DNA of 8,979 nt, from the NCBI GenBank assembly GCA_964401455.1, contig CAYNYI010000110.1:1-8979 (forward strand). Reading direction: 5' to 3'. The stretch comes from CAYNYI01 sp964401455. GTDB lineage: Bacteria > Fibrobacterota > OXYB2-FULL-49-7 > CAYNYI01. The notes below the pieces were generated by a model that was not told the DNA's origin, did not search any database, and saw nothing but the letters and a program-made list of their open reading frames with translations. Shown here piece after piece: positions 1 through 6,403 of this stretch (the first letter of the stretch is position 1; each line of letters begins with the position of its first letter). A program made the translations under genes and the position numbers.

Positions 1-297
1 CTGGAAGGACTTGACTTCACAATTAAGAAAATCGGTGAAAAACGCCATCTGACGGGGGCGGAGCTTTCTATGGGGCTTAAAGACTATGCGGTTCATAAAT
101 TCGGACCGGCGGCCGGACTGGTTCTTAAAGAATTCGGCATTTCCCGCACAAGAGACTTTGGTAATATTGTCTATTTACTTATAAAAGCGGGGCTTATGGG
201 TAAAACCGAGGACGACCGCATAGAAGATTTCGATTCAGTCTTTGATTTTGCTGAAGAGTTTAAAAACTACAACTACTCTTGCGATTATAATGCCTGA
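1..297 (+). CDS. Minf_1886-like conserved protein, 3' part only
   Basis: The frame is open from the first base of the window, so the Met at position 70 is internal and the gene starts outside. The visible part is 98 residues ending in TGA at 295-297. The stretch TGAELSMGLKDYAVHKFGP, followed by a GISRTRDFGNIVY segment, then GLMGKTEDDRIEDF and a final FDFAEEF, matches from memory the C-terminal two thirds of Minf_1886-family proteins (about 130-150 aa). In that family the pattern is a DYA..QFGP motif, a DFG.IV..L...GL..KTE.D segment and an ending of the type DF...YDF..AF. The function of the family is unknown. It is soluble here, with no signal peptide or membrane segment visible. It converges on purE with 4 nt between the stop codons. 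The family assignment is by motif recognition and was not searched. Confidence 0.72.
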   Translation: MEGLDFTIKKIGEKRHLTGAELSMGLKDYAVHKFGPAAGLVLKEFGISRTRDFGNIVYLLIKAGLMGKTEDDRIEDFDSVFDFAEEFKNYNYSCDYNA

Positions 298-301
298 GTC
301 T

Positions 302-805
302 TTATTTTAGACGTTTTTTTAATTCCATCGATTTTATAAGTACCTTTTCTTTTAGGTCTGCTTTGTATCGGACTATTTTATCTCTTATTTCGCTGTCCGC
401 AGCCGACACAATCTGAGCGGCAAGAATACCGGCATTTTTAGCACCGTTTAAAGCCACCGTGGCAACAGGCACCCCGCCCGGCATTTGTAAAATCGAAAGA
501 ACCGAATCCCAGCCGTCTATGGAATTGCTTGACTTGACAGGCACACCGATTACCGGCAGCGGAGAAACGGCAGCGACCATGCCCGGTAAGTGGGCAGCTC
601 CTCCTGCTCCCGCGATTATAACCAGAACCCCCCGTTTATGCGCATTTGATGCAAATTCATGGAGCTTTTCCGGAGTTCTGTGGGCAGAGACGATATCAAT
701 TTCATAATTTATACCAAACTCCTGAAGCATTTCCCCCGCTTTTTCCATGACGGGCAAATCTGAATCCGAACCCATTACAATACTTACTTTTGGTTTTCCG
801 CTCAT
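302..805 (-). CDS. purE: N5-carboxyaminoimidazole ribonucleotide mutase (PurE class I)
   Basis: PurE rearranges N5-CAIR, the product of PurK, into 4-carboxy-AIR in cytosolic de novo purine synthesis. The 167 residues are a normal full length for class I PurE. Motifs seen are GSDSD at 12-16, which binds the nucleotide phosphate, SAHRTP at 40-45 with the catalytic His42, the GAGGAAHLPGM loop at 66-76, and QMPGGVPVATVA at 107-118. A lysine-rich helical tail follows. The ATG at 803-805 overlaps the purK stop by 4 nt (ATGA), which suggests translational coupling. An AAAGG sequence 7 nt upstream, inside the purK 3' end, supports this start. PurK next door indicates the bacterial two-step route rather than the class II AIR carboxylase. 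The gene is last in the operon, and its stop lies 4 nt from the stop of the opposing gene. Confidence 0.96.
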   Translation of the reverse strand: MSGKPKVSIVMGSDSDLPVMEKAGEMLQEFGINYEIDIVSAHRTPEKLHEFASNAHKRGVLVIIAGAGGAAHLPGMVAAVSPLPVIGVPVKSSNSIDGWDSVLSILQMPGGVPVATVALNGAKNAGILAAQIVSAADSEIRDKIVRYKADLKEKVLIKSMELKKRLK

Positions 806-1956
806 GATTTAACCTTTATTAATTGTTTAACAATATCAGCTTTCTTTATCGCACCACCCGGGCAAGAAGAAAGAACAGTGGCATGCCCCATCTTTCGGTA
901 AGGTCTCGTAATTTTTTTACCGTATAAGTGGATCTTTACACCGTCAATGTCCAGACTTTCGGTAAGTCCCTCATAAATCACAGGGCCTTCGAATCCGGGC
1001 TCACCGAGTATATTTATCATTACAGAAGGCAGTTTTATTTTCGTACTTCCAAGAGGCAGATCAAGTATAGCCCGAAGATGCTGTTCATACTGAGATGTAA
1101 TAATACTTTCTATAGTATGATGACCGCTGTTATGAGGCCTTGGAGCGGATTCATTCACTATTACCGCACCTTCCCTGTTTATAAAAAACTCAACCGCTAA
1201 AATACCTTTCATGTCAAGCAAATCTACTATCTCAGCGGCAAGACTTGTTGCTTTTGCGGATTGTTCTGCGCTTATTGTGGAAGGACAGACCAGTTTATCA
1301 ACAAGATTCACTTCCGGATCAAATATCATTTCCACAACGGGAAAACATTTCACCTGCCCCCTGTTGTTCCTCGCTGCAATCACAGAAACTTCCTTTACTA
1401 TATCTATTTTTTTCTCGACTACAGATGGGCCGGACAGCAACCGATTAATGTCATCTTCGCAGTTTATAACCGAAACGCCGCGCCCGTCATATCCACCTTT
1501 TCTTAATTTTTGGACGAAAGGAAAATCAATTTCTCCTTCTTTTGCAGCTTTTTTTACTTCCAAATCAGAATCAAAATTTTTAAAATCAGAAGTTGGAATA
1601 CCGTTTTTCCTGTAAAACTCTTTTTGAAGTCCTTTATCCTGAATCAATTCAAGGATATCAGGGTCCGGGAGAACTTTTTTCCCCTCGGATTTAAGTTTTT
1701 TTAAGGCATCTATGTTTATATTCTCAATCTCAAAAGTAAGCACATCTACAGATTTTCCGAACTCATAAACAGAATCATAATCACAGCAGTTTCCCTTAAC
1801 AAAGTATGAGGCTATTTTTCCGGCAGGACAGTTTTCATCATTATCTAAAACATAGCTTATTATATCCCACTTGCTTGCTTCCTGTATCAGCATCTTGCCC
1901 AGTTGCCCGCCGGCAATAATACCAAGTTTAAGATTAGACGTAACCAGTCTCTCCAT
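802..1956 (-). CDS. purK: N5-carboxyaminoimidazole ribonucleotide synthase (PurK)
   Basis: PurK is an ATP-grasp enzyme that uses ATP and bicarbonate to carboxylate AIR to N5-CAIR, which is handed to PurE. The 384 residues are full length for the family. Visible parts are the N-terminal Rossmann-like loop GGQLGKM at 16-22 and the FEIENI segment at 75-80 (usually YEFENV in this family). The ATP-grasp glycine-rich loop KLRKGGYDGRG is at 150-160, the Mg/ATP-binding VNESAPRPHNSGHHTIE segment at 267-283, and the C-terminal KMGHATV at 355-361. The ATG at 1954-1956 has a strong AGGGAG ribosome site 8 nt upstream, placed inside the end of the preceding gene. There are only 3 nt between the upstream stop and this start, and the purE start overlaps this gene's end, so the genes are almost certainly co-transcribed. 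Confidence 0.96.
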   Translation of the reverse strand: MERLVTSNLKLGIIAGGQLGKMLIQEASKWDIISYVLDNDENCPAGKIASYFVKGNCCDYDSVYEFGKSVDVLTFEIENINIDALKKLKSEGKKVLPDPDILELIQDKGLQKEFYRKNGIPTSDFKNFDSDLEVKKAAKEGEIDFPFVQKLRKGGYDGRGVSVINCEDDINRLLSGPSVVEKKIDIVKEVSVIAARNNRGQVKCFPVVEMIFDPEVNLVDKLVCPSTISAEQSAKATSLAAEIVDLLDMKGILAVEFFINREGAVIVNESAPRPHNSGHHTIESIITSQYEQHLRAILDLPLGSTKIKLPSVMINILGEPGFEGPVIYEGLTESLDIDGVKIHLYGKKITRPYRKMGHATVLSSCPGGAIKKADIVKQLIKVKS

Positions 1957-1959
1957 TAT

Positions 1960-2547
1960 TTATTCTCCCTGATTTTCACGGTCCAGTATATTTTTCAAAT
2001 TAAAGTAAAGTTCCGTTTTAACTTCCTCTATTTCCGGGTCATCCTTAAAAAAACGCTCGGTATTTTCTTCAACGGAGTAGAATACACATATGTCAAAATA
2101 CCATAGTGCCTGTTGCTTTCTTACCGCTTCGGAAACTTTTTTTCTAAATATTTCAGTTGCCATGGCATGAAGATACAAAAGCAGTGAACGAAGCTCACCG
2201 CCGGAAAAAGCGCCCCTGTATTTTTTTTTCTTATCTCCTGTAAATTTATTCCTGATTTCATATGAAGTCTTTTCCAAAAAAGCAGTGTTACCATAAGATT
2301 CCGAAGCAATATCCAGTATTCTGTCCATTTTATCAGGATCCGACTCATTTATAACAGCACTGTCCGACGCTTTTTCAAGTAGCCGGCTCTTTGCCGTTTC
2401 CTGCAAAATCCACCATAAAAACCCGTCCGCCTTTTCAAAATCAAGAGGGGAAACACCGGATTTTTTAATTTCTTCGAATTGTGTTTTAATTAATTCCAGA
2501 CTGCCCCTGAAATCCGTTGATGCATTTTTAAGCACATTAAATTCCAT
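1960..2547 (-). CDS. Uncharacterised 195-aa protein in the dtd-purKE operon
   Basis: I do not recognise this protein. It has 195 residues, no signal peptide and no membrane segment, and looks mostly alpha-helical and soluble. It has many charged residues, a KKKK run near 106-109 and an acidic C-terminus (residues about 165-195). Aromatic residues cluster at FLWWIL (43-48) and ALWYFDICVFY (147-157). A GAFSGGELRSLLLYLHAM stretch at 112-129 is the most conserved-looking piece, but it is not an ABC signature in this context because no Walker motifs are present. The start ATG has an AGGTGG sequence about 10 nt upstream, a modest ribosome site. The gene sits 14 nt after dtd and 3 nt before purK, so it is translated from the same message. 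Its placement suggests a housekeeping role, but nothing in it names one. Coding potential is supported by the tight operon spacing. Confidence 0.8.
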   Translation of the reverse strand: MEFNVLKNASTDFRGSLELIKTQFEEIKKSGVSPLDFEKADGFLWWILQETAKSRLLEKASDSAVINESDPDKMDRILDIASESYGNTAFLEKTSYEIRNKFTGDKKKKYRGAFSGGELRSLLLYLHAMATEIFRKKVSEAVRKQQALWYFDICVFYSVEENTERFFKDDPEIEEVKTELYFNLKNILDRENQGE

Positions 2548-2561
2548 AATAACTAAACCAC

Positions 2562-2999
2562 CTAATTTGTATCATTAAAATATGTTACAGGCCCGTCAAC
2601 AGACAAGTCGACGGTCATGTCAGCACCAAAACTACCGCAAAAGACCTTGTCGTATCTTGATTCAAAGAACCTCACCATATCCCGAAAAATAAAAGCCGCC
2701 TCAGGGGAAGGCATTGCCTTTGAAAAATCAGGCCTTCTACCCTTCTTTATGGTTCCGGCAACTGTGAAATTAGGGATAAGAAGTATGCTCCCCCCTTTTT
2801 GACTCACGGAATATTCCATTTTTCCGTTTTTATCCGGAAAGGTCCTGAGATTTATTATCTTATCAAAAAACTTTTCAAAAAGGTCTTTAGTATCGTCTTT
2901 CAGAAATGCGGAAAATACCGCAAGCCCGAAACCCGTTTCTACATTGCAGCCGTCATATTTAACCGACCCACTATTTATTCTCTGTATTACATATTTCAT
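2562..2999 (-). CDS. dtd: D-aminoacyl-tRNA deacylase (DTD)
   Basis: DTD hydrolyses D-amino acids (and glycine mischarged on tRNA-Ala) from tRNA and so protects translation. The 145 residues equal the usual bacterial length and align along their whole extent with the E. coli protein from memory. Shared points are the N-terminal IQR, LKDD at 33-36, DKNGKME at 56-62, KGGSILL at 68-74, GRRPDFSKA at 87-95, GSFGADMTV at 122-130 and the Gly-cisPro motif DGPVT at 135-139. The odd point is the other signature motif, normally SQFTL, which reads PNFTV at 76-80. Ser is replaced by Pro and Gln by Asn, while Phe and Thr are kept. An AAAGGG ribosome site lies 9 nt before the ATG. It is the first gene of the operon dtd-orf195-purK-purE. 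Confidence 0.9.
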   Translation of the reverse strand: MKYVIQRINSGSVKYDGCNVETGFGLAVFSAFLKDDTKDLFEKFFDKIINLRTFPDKNGKMEYSVSQKGGSILLIPNFTVAGTIKKGRRPDFSKAMPSPEAAFIFRDMVRFFESRYDKVFCGSFGADMTVDLSVDGPVTYFNDTN

Positions 3000-3382
3000 T
3001 AATCAAACCCTTTTATAGGTACTTGTCAACAAGATACGTTTTTAATTCCCTTCCCCGTCTTAGAATTTTATCCGTACCTTTTATTATGCTTCCCCGCTCA
3101 CCGCAAACTCACCATACAGGAACAGCTATTCGCATTATGTCAACTTTAAAATAACTGATACAACAATAATTATGAATAGGGCTATTCTTAAAGCGCTCTA
3201 TCTTTATTTCTTCCGCGGTCCCTTACTATCAATCCCGTTTTATCTAAAAATCCATGATTAAACCATACTTTTTTATATTATTTCGTTAAATCCCAGATTA
3301 AGATATTAACAAAAATTCCATTATATTAAGCACACCTCTTTGAAATAATCACATAAATTATTATTTCATAATAATTTAATTA
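3000..3382. other. 383-nt intergenic region upstream of the dtd-purE operon
   Basis: No intact gene is seen here. The region has two textures. Bases about 3016-3235 have a coding-like base composition with several G+C-rich patches, while about 3236-3382 is extremely AT-rich. On the minus strand, 3013-3222 is one 70-codon frame interrupted only by TGA at 3109-3111. The part after that stop (3013-3108) reads as a plausible basic C-terminus, including KGTDKILRRGRELKTYL. This could be a decayed gene end or chance. On the minus strand a perfect TATAAT lies at 3320-3325 and perfect TTGACA boxes at 3139-3144 and 3024-3029, but none is paired with a convincing partner box. The operon promoter therefore probably lies here but cannot be fixed. 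A short inverted repeat CTTGT-CA-ACAAG is at 3022-3033. Confidence 0.4.
3355..3377 (-). terminator. AT-only hairpin just downstream of the beta-barrel gene; weak terminator candidate
   Basis: A perfect 9-bp inverted repeat (3355-3363 with 3369-3377) encloses a 5-nt loop and starts 5 nt beyond the TAG stop of the minus-strand gene. The stem has no G:C pair, and the bases after it on the minus strand are not a T run. It is therefore a poor intrinsic terminator and may simply reflect the AT-rich background. Confidence 0.25.
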
Positions 3383-4222
3383 CTAATATACCTGCAATAA
3401 CAGCTGCATTCCAACTCTCAGAGAGCTTAAGTTCATTTTTATGGGCGCGTACACGGAATTTTCTGATGAGACAAGTCCGATAATATCAGTATAGCCGGTA
3501 TAAAACTGATTTTTAAACTCCCTGGTTCCTGTCTCTGAGGATACTTTGTATCCACCTTCCAGCGCACTAAAAACAATTCCTGAATATTCTATTAACCCCA
3601 TTATAAATATTTTATTAAAAACAGGCGCACTTAAACCCGCAAGGACCTGCCATCCCGCTGTTTTTGCGGTGTACTCACCTTTTATCACACTTTTGTCTGA
3701 ATAGAAAGCATCCTCCAGCAAAAAACTTTCGGAGTTCTCGTAAACAGTATCATTAATTGAAATACCGACTTCAGGGAAAGAAATGCCGCCGCCCCAGAAA
3801 AACTTATATTTTCTTTTAAAAACTTTCCAGAAACCACCATTAAAAGATATGTTCATCAGTTTTAAAGCCGTATTTCTTCCATATAGAAGATCTTCATCGG
3901 CTGATTCAAAATAGAATCTTTTATTCAGCCGCGAGGATTCATATTCTCCTCTGAAGAAATAATTCCCGGTTGATTCATAAATTAATATAAAATTATGAGG
4001 AAACGTCACAGGCAAGCGCCATTCTTCTTCGGGCTCCCTCAAAACAGCGCTGCCTTCGGCATTAATGGTATATTGCCCAAGACTCCTGCTGAATTCTTCA
4101 GGATTCGTGTATCTTGTGTTCAAACCGGTACCGGCCTTTAGCCCCTGCCCCCGGACAGGTGTAAGGATAACAAGAAACAGGATGAAAAGAAAAAAGTTAC
4201 GGATTAAAATGTAAGTATTCAT
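3383..4222 (-). CDS. Exported, probable outer-membrane beta-barrel protein
   Basis: The function is unknown. With the start chosen here the protein has 279 residues. It opens with a signal peptide: Arg8, then a hydrophobic core at about 10-22, then a likely cleavage V-R-G|Q after residue 25. The mature part alternates polar and aromatic/aliphatic residues in strand-like blocks of 8-12, for example YFFRGEYESS, KRFYFES and YKFFWGGGISF, and it ends in the aromatic LLLQVY. That is the usual look of a small outer-membrane beta-barrel. An upstream in-frame ATG at 4250-4252 would add 10 residues (MVNIRNSSGK). I prefer the ATG at 4220-4222 because AGGG lies just before it and the signal peptide then begins normally, whereas the upstream ATG has no ribosome site. 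It is divergent from the nucleosidase gene and has no co-directional partner. Confidence 0.7.
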   Translation of the reverse strand: MNTYILIRNFFLFILFLVILTPVRGQGLKAGTGLNTRYTNPEEFSRSLGQYTINAEGSAVLREPEEEWRLPVTFPHNFILIYESTGNYFFRGEYESSRLNKRFYFESADEDLLYGRNTALKLMNISFNGGFWKVFKRKYKFFWGGGISFPEVGISINDTVYENSESFLLEDAFYSDKSVIKGEYTAKTAGWQVLAGLSAPVFNKIFIMGLIEYSGIVFSALEGGYKVSSETGTREFKNQFYTGYTDIIGLVSSENSVYAPIKMNLSSLRVGMQLLLQVY

Positions 4223-4291
4223 TTTCCCTGAGCTATTTCTTATATTAACCATGTTAAAATATAAAATTTCCCGAATTAAATAAACACATTT

Positions 4292-5047
4292 ATGAAAAGA
4301 AAAAGAGTAATCGCCATAACCGCCGCTATGGACCTGGAATGCGGGAATATTCTGGAAAAATATAAAAGTTCAATCTACCGTAAAATAATCCATAAGAAGA
4401 CATCTTTCCACTTTGCGGATACCGGTAAATTCAAACTTATAATCGTAAAAACAGGAATAGGAAAAAGAGCCGTGAAAGAAGCGGCCGAAGTCCTTTTTAA
4501 TCATAACAGCCCGGATATTCTGATATCCGCAGGGCTCTGCGGGGGCGCCGCCCCGGGCATCGAATGCCCTGATATAATTGTTCCGGAAAAGCTGGGGCAT
4601 ATATCTCATCCGGGAAAAATCCTGCCTTCGGACCCCGGACTTTTTTCACTATTTGCTGAATTGAAAAGCGGTTATCTCAATATAAAAACCGGCGGCATCA
4701 TGTTGGGGTCTAATAAAATAAACTCCAGAGAAGACAAAATAAAGCTCAGTGAAGACTGTCCGGAATTAACCGCTGTTGACATGGAATCATATTATCTTGC
4801 TGATATTGCTAAAGATATGAAAATAAAATTCATCGCGGCAAGGAGCGTCTCTGATGATATTGACTACATTTTCCCGAAATTTGAATTTGTAAAAGAAAAA
4901 TTAAGCCAGATAAACAAGAAAAGAGCTTTAAAATATTTTATTACAAGGCCTTATCAACTTTATTCATGGCTGTCTCTTCGAATAAACTGCTCCAGAGCCG
5001 CAAAGGCAAATGCCTCGGCAGTAAAAAGATTTACTGATATGCTCTAA
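4292..5047 (+). CDS. Nucleoside phosphorylase/nucleosidase family protein (MTAN/HpnG-like)
   Basis: The 251 residues follow the PNP/UDP/MTA-SAH nucleosidase fold. The opening ITAAMDLECGNI aligns with IGAMEEEV of E. coli MTA/SAH nucleosidase and puts Glu16 at the catalytic Glu12. TGIGK is at 54-58 and GLCGGAAPGI at 81-90. AVDMES at 161-166 supplies the ribose-contacting Met-Glu pair, and ARSVSDD at 183-189 supplies the catalytic Asp188. Such enzymes split the N-glycosidic bond of adenosine-type nucleosides in the cytosol. The MES form and the tail ITRPYQLYSWLSLRINCSRA resemble, from memory, HpnG, the phosphorylase that releases adenine from adenosylhopane, more than classical Pfs, but no hpn gene is nearby. 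The start ATG lacks a clear ribosome site, with only an AT-rich leader ahead of it. The gene ends directly against glutamate dehydrogenase, with adjacent stop codons and no gap. Confidence 0.85.
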   Translation: MKRKRVIAITAAMDLECGNILEKYKSSIYRKIIHKKTSFHFADTGKFKLIIVKTGIGKRAVKEAAEVLFNHNSPDILISAGLCGGAAPGIECPDIIVPEKLGHISHPGKILPSDPGLFSLFAELKSGYLNIKTGGIMLGSNKINSREDKIKLSEDCPELTAVDMESYYLADIAKDMKIKFIAARSVSDDIDYIFPKFEFVKEKLSQINKKRALKYFITRPYQLYSWLSLRINCSRAAKANASAVKRFTDML

Positions 5048-6328
5048 TTACTGCACTCCTCTGCCGTGGATAGCTCCTGCCACATCCTCTACGGCATGCA
5101 TATAAGCAGCTTCTCTAAATGAACAACCGTGCTTTTCTTTCACCAATGATATTTTATCATAGGCCTCATTCATCATACCCTGTAGTCTTCTGAAAACTCT
5201 ATCCTTAGGCCACCTGTCCTGAGATTCGTCTTGAACCATCTCAAAATATGAAACAGTAACACCTCCGGCGTTTACAAGGATGTCGGGAAGTACGGTTATA
5301 CCTCTTGAATCCAGAATACGGTCAGCTTCTGCGGTAACCGGTCCATTAGCTCCCTCAAGAACAATTTCAGCCTTTACCTCCCCCGCGTTTTCTCCATCCA
5401 CAGAGTTTTCAACCGCAGCCGGAAATATTATATCCACAGGGGCACACAAAATATCTTCGTCATAGACCTCAGAACCGGGAAATTGTTTTATATTTTCCTG
5501 ACCTTCGCTTTTTAAAAAATCAATCAAATTCCTTATTTCTATTCCGGCCTCGTTAAAAACAGCTCCATAAGCATTGGAAACATGGGTGACTTTTATTCCG
5601 GATATTTCCGCGGCCCGCATGGCCCCATGACTACCGACATTACCGAACCCCTGGACCGCCATGGCTTTCCCTTTCAGTTCGATACCTGCCTTCTGCGAAT
5701 GCTTTTCCAGCACCATCATTGCTCCGAAGCCGGTAGCCTCGGTCCTTCCCGGAATACCACCCATATTAATCGGTTTCCCGGTAAAACACGCGGGAATATT
5801 CTCTCCCGTATACTTGGACACCTGGTCGGCCATCCAGGCCATAGTTTGAGAATCGGTATTCATGTCCGGCGCGGGAATATCCTTTTTATTTCCAATATCA
5901 TTTATTACGGAGTCCACAAACTTTCTTGATAATCTCTCTTTCTCAGTATTAGAAAGTTTCAGTCTCTCCGGAACAAGCACGCCTCCCTTACCGCCTCCAA
6001 GCGGAAGACCTATGACGGAAGTTTTCAGCGTCATCTGGGCGGCAAGCGCCCGTACTTCATAAATATCCACCTCATGATGAAAGCGGATTCCCCCTTTATA
6101 CGGTCCCCTTGAATCATTGTTCTGGACCCTGAAGCCCTTCAGTGTCTCGATGTTGCCGTTATCCATCTGAAGAGAGATTCTAAACTGGATTATTTTATCC
6201 GGCTGTATTATTCTTTCCACAATCTGTTTTCCGGGATATTTTTTTTCAAGATCCAGCTTCCCGGCTGTTTCCGTCAGAAGATTATTCACATCATTAAAAA
6301 AGTCCACGGGTCTTTTTTTCATTGCCAT
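5048..6328 (-). CDS. gdhA: Glutamate dehydrogenase (Glu/Leu/Phe/Val dehydrogenase family)
   Basis: This enzyme interconverts glutamate with 2-oxoglutarate and ammonia using NAD(P). The 426 residues match the hexameric bacterial/archaeal small-subunit type. Substrate residues are present: Lys78 in GPYKGG, Lys102 in TLKTS, the catalytic Lys114 in GGGKGGV, Asp155 in PAPD and Ser360 in the NAGGVTVSYFE segment (348-363). The coenzyme domain has GFGNVG at 227-232 and EGANGP at 325-330. At the end of the next strand (VSNAYG, 250-255) the position often occupied by Asp in this type is Asn, so I cannot assign NAD or NADP. Glutamate rather than leucine/valine specificity is inferred from Lys78 and Ser360. 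A strong GGGAG ribosome site 6 nt before the ATG at 6326-6328 fixes the start over the ATG two codons later. It has its own promoter (see 6367-6400) and stands alone. Confidence 0.92.
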   Translation of the reverse strand: MAMKKRPVDFFNDVNNLLTETAGKLDLEKKYPGKQIVERIIQPDKIIQFRISLQMDNGNIETLKGFRVQNNDSRGPYKGGIRFHHEVDIYEVRALAAQMTLKTSVIGLPLGGGKGGVLVPERLKLSNTEKERLSRKFVDSVINDIGNKKDIPAPDMNTDSQTMAWMADQVSKYTGENIPACFTGKPINMGGIPGRTEATGFGAMMVLEKHSQKAGIELKGKAMAVQGFGNVGSHGAMRAAEISGIKVTHVSNAYGAVFNEAGIEIRNLIDFLKSEGQENIKQFPGSEVYDEDILCAPVDIIFPAAVENSVDGENAGEVKAEIVLEGANGPVTAEADRILDSRGITVLPDILVNAGGVTVSYFEMVQDESQDRWPKDRVFRRLQGMMNEAYDKISLVKEKHGCSFREAAYMHAVEDVAGAIHGRGVQ

Positions 6329-6348
6329 GTATTGCTCCCTTCTTCCAC

Positions 6349-6376
6349 TTGAAATCAGATGCTATAATTATATTAT
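6349..6376 (+). promoter_or_regulatory. Predicted sigma-70-type promoter for the small membrane protein
   Basis: TTGAAA at 6349-6354 and TATTAT at 6371-6376 are separated by 16 nt. Each differs from consensus at one base, and the pair lies 27 nt before the TTG start of the downstream gene. It overlaps the opposing promoter of gdhA. Confidence 0.5.
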
Positions 6377-6400
6377 ATTTCTACAAATTTAAGGAGTAAA
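6367..6400 (-). promoter_or_regulatory. Predicted sigma-70-type promoter for gdhA
   Basis: On the minus strand, TTTACT (6395-6400) and a perfect TATAAT (6372-6377) are 17 nt apart. A second TATAAT lies at 6367-6372. The distance to the gdhA ATG is about 40 nt and includes its ribosome site. The -10 box lies on the same bases as the -10 box of the divergent gene. Confidence 0.5.
6391..6396 (+). promoter_or_regulatory. Strong ribosome binding site that fixes a TTG start
   Basis: AAGGAG lies 7 nt before TTG at 6404-6406. No ATG or GTG is better placed, so the membrane protein gene is assigned a TTG start. The site abuts the putative -35 box of the opposing gdhA promoter. Confidence 0.75.
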
Positions 6401-6403
6401 TTT

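Noticed and set aside
258..284. AAGAGT...ACTCTT inverted repeat near the end of the left-edge gene
   Set aside because: Arms of 6 bp with a 15-nt loop inside coding sequence and no T run on either strand.
928..1615. Several plus-strand open frames opposite purK
   Set aside because: They lie within a full-length gene with intact family motifs on the other strand and have no ribosome sites or protein-like features.
3017..3079. AGGTAC/GTACCT arms as possible ends of a small mobile element
   Set aside because: The arms are only 6 bp around a near-palindromic GGTACC core, and there is no target duplication or internal element-like feature.
3109..3111. In-frame TGA as a possible selenocysteine codon in a small gene
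   Set aside because: There is no SECIS-like hairpin evident, no family match and no ribosome site before the frame; decay or chance is simpler.
3215..3235. Minus-strand AAGGGACCGCGG, similar to the T-box antiterminator core
   Set aside because: The UGG part of the core is missing, it is over 200 nt from dtd, and no specifier stem or terminator hairpin with a T run follows.
5280..6062. Plus-strand open frames opposite glutamate dehydrogenase
   Set aside because: They are antisense shadows of a conserved gene; their composition mirrors its codons and they show no recognisable motifs.
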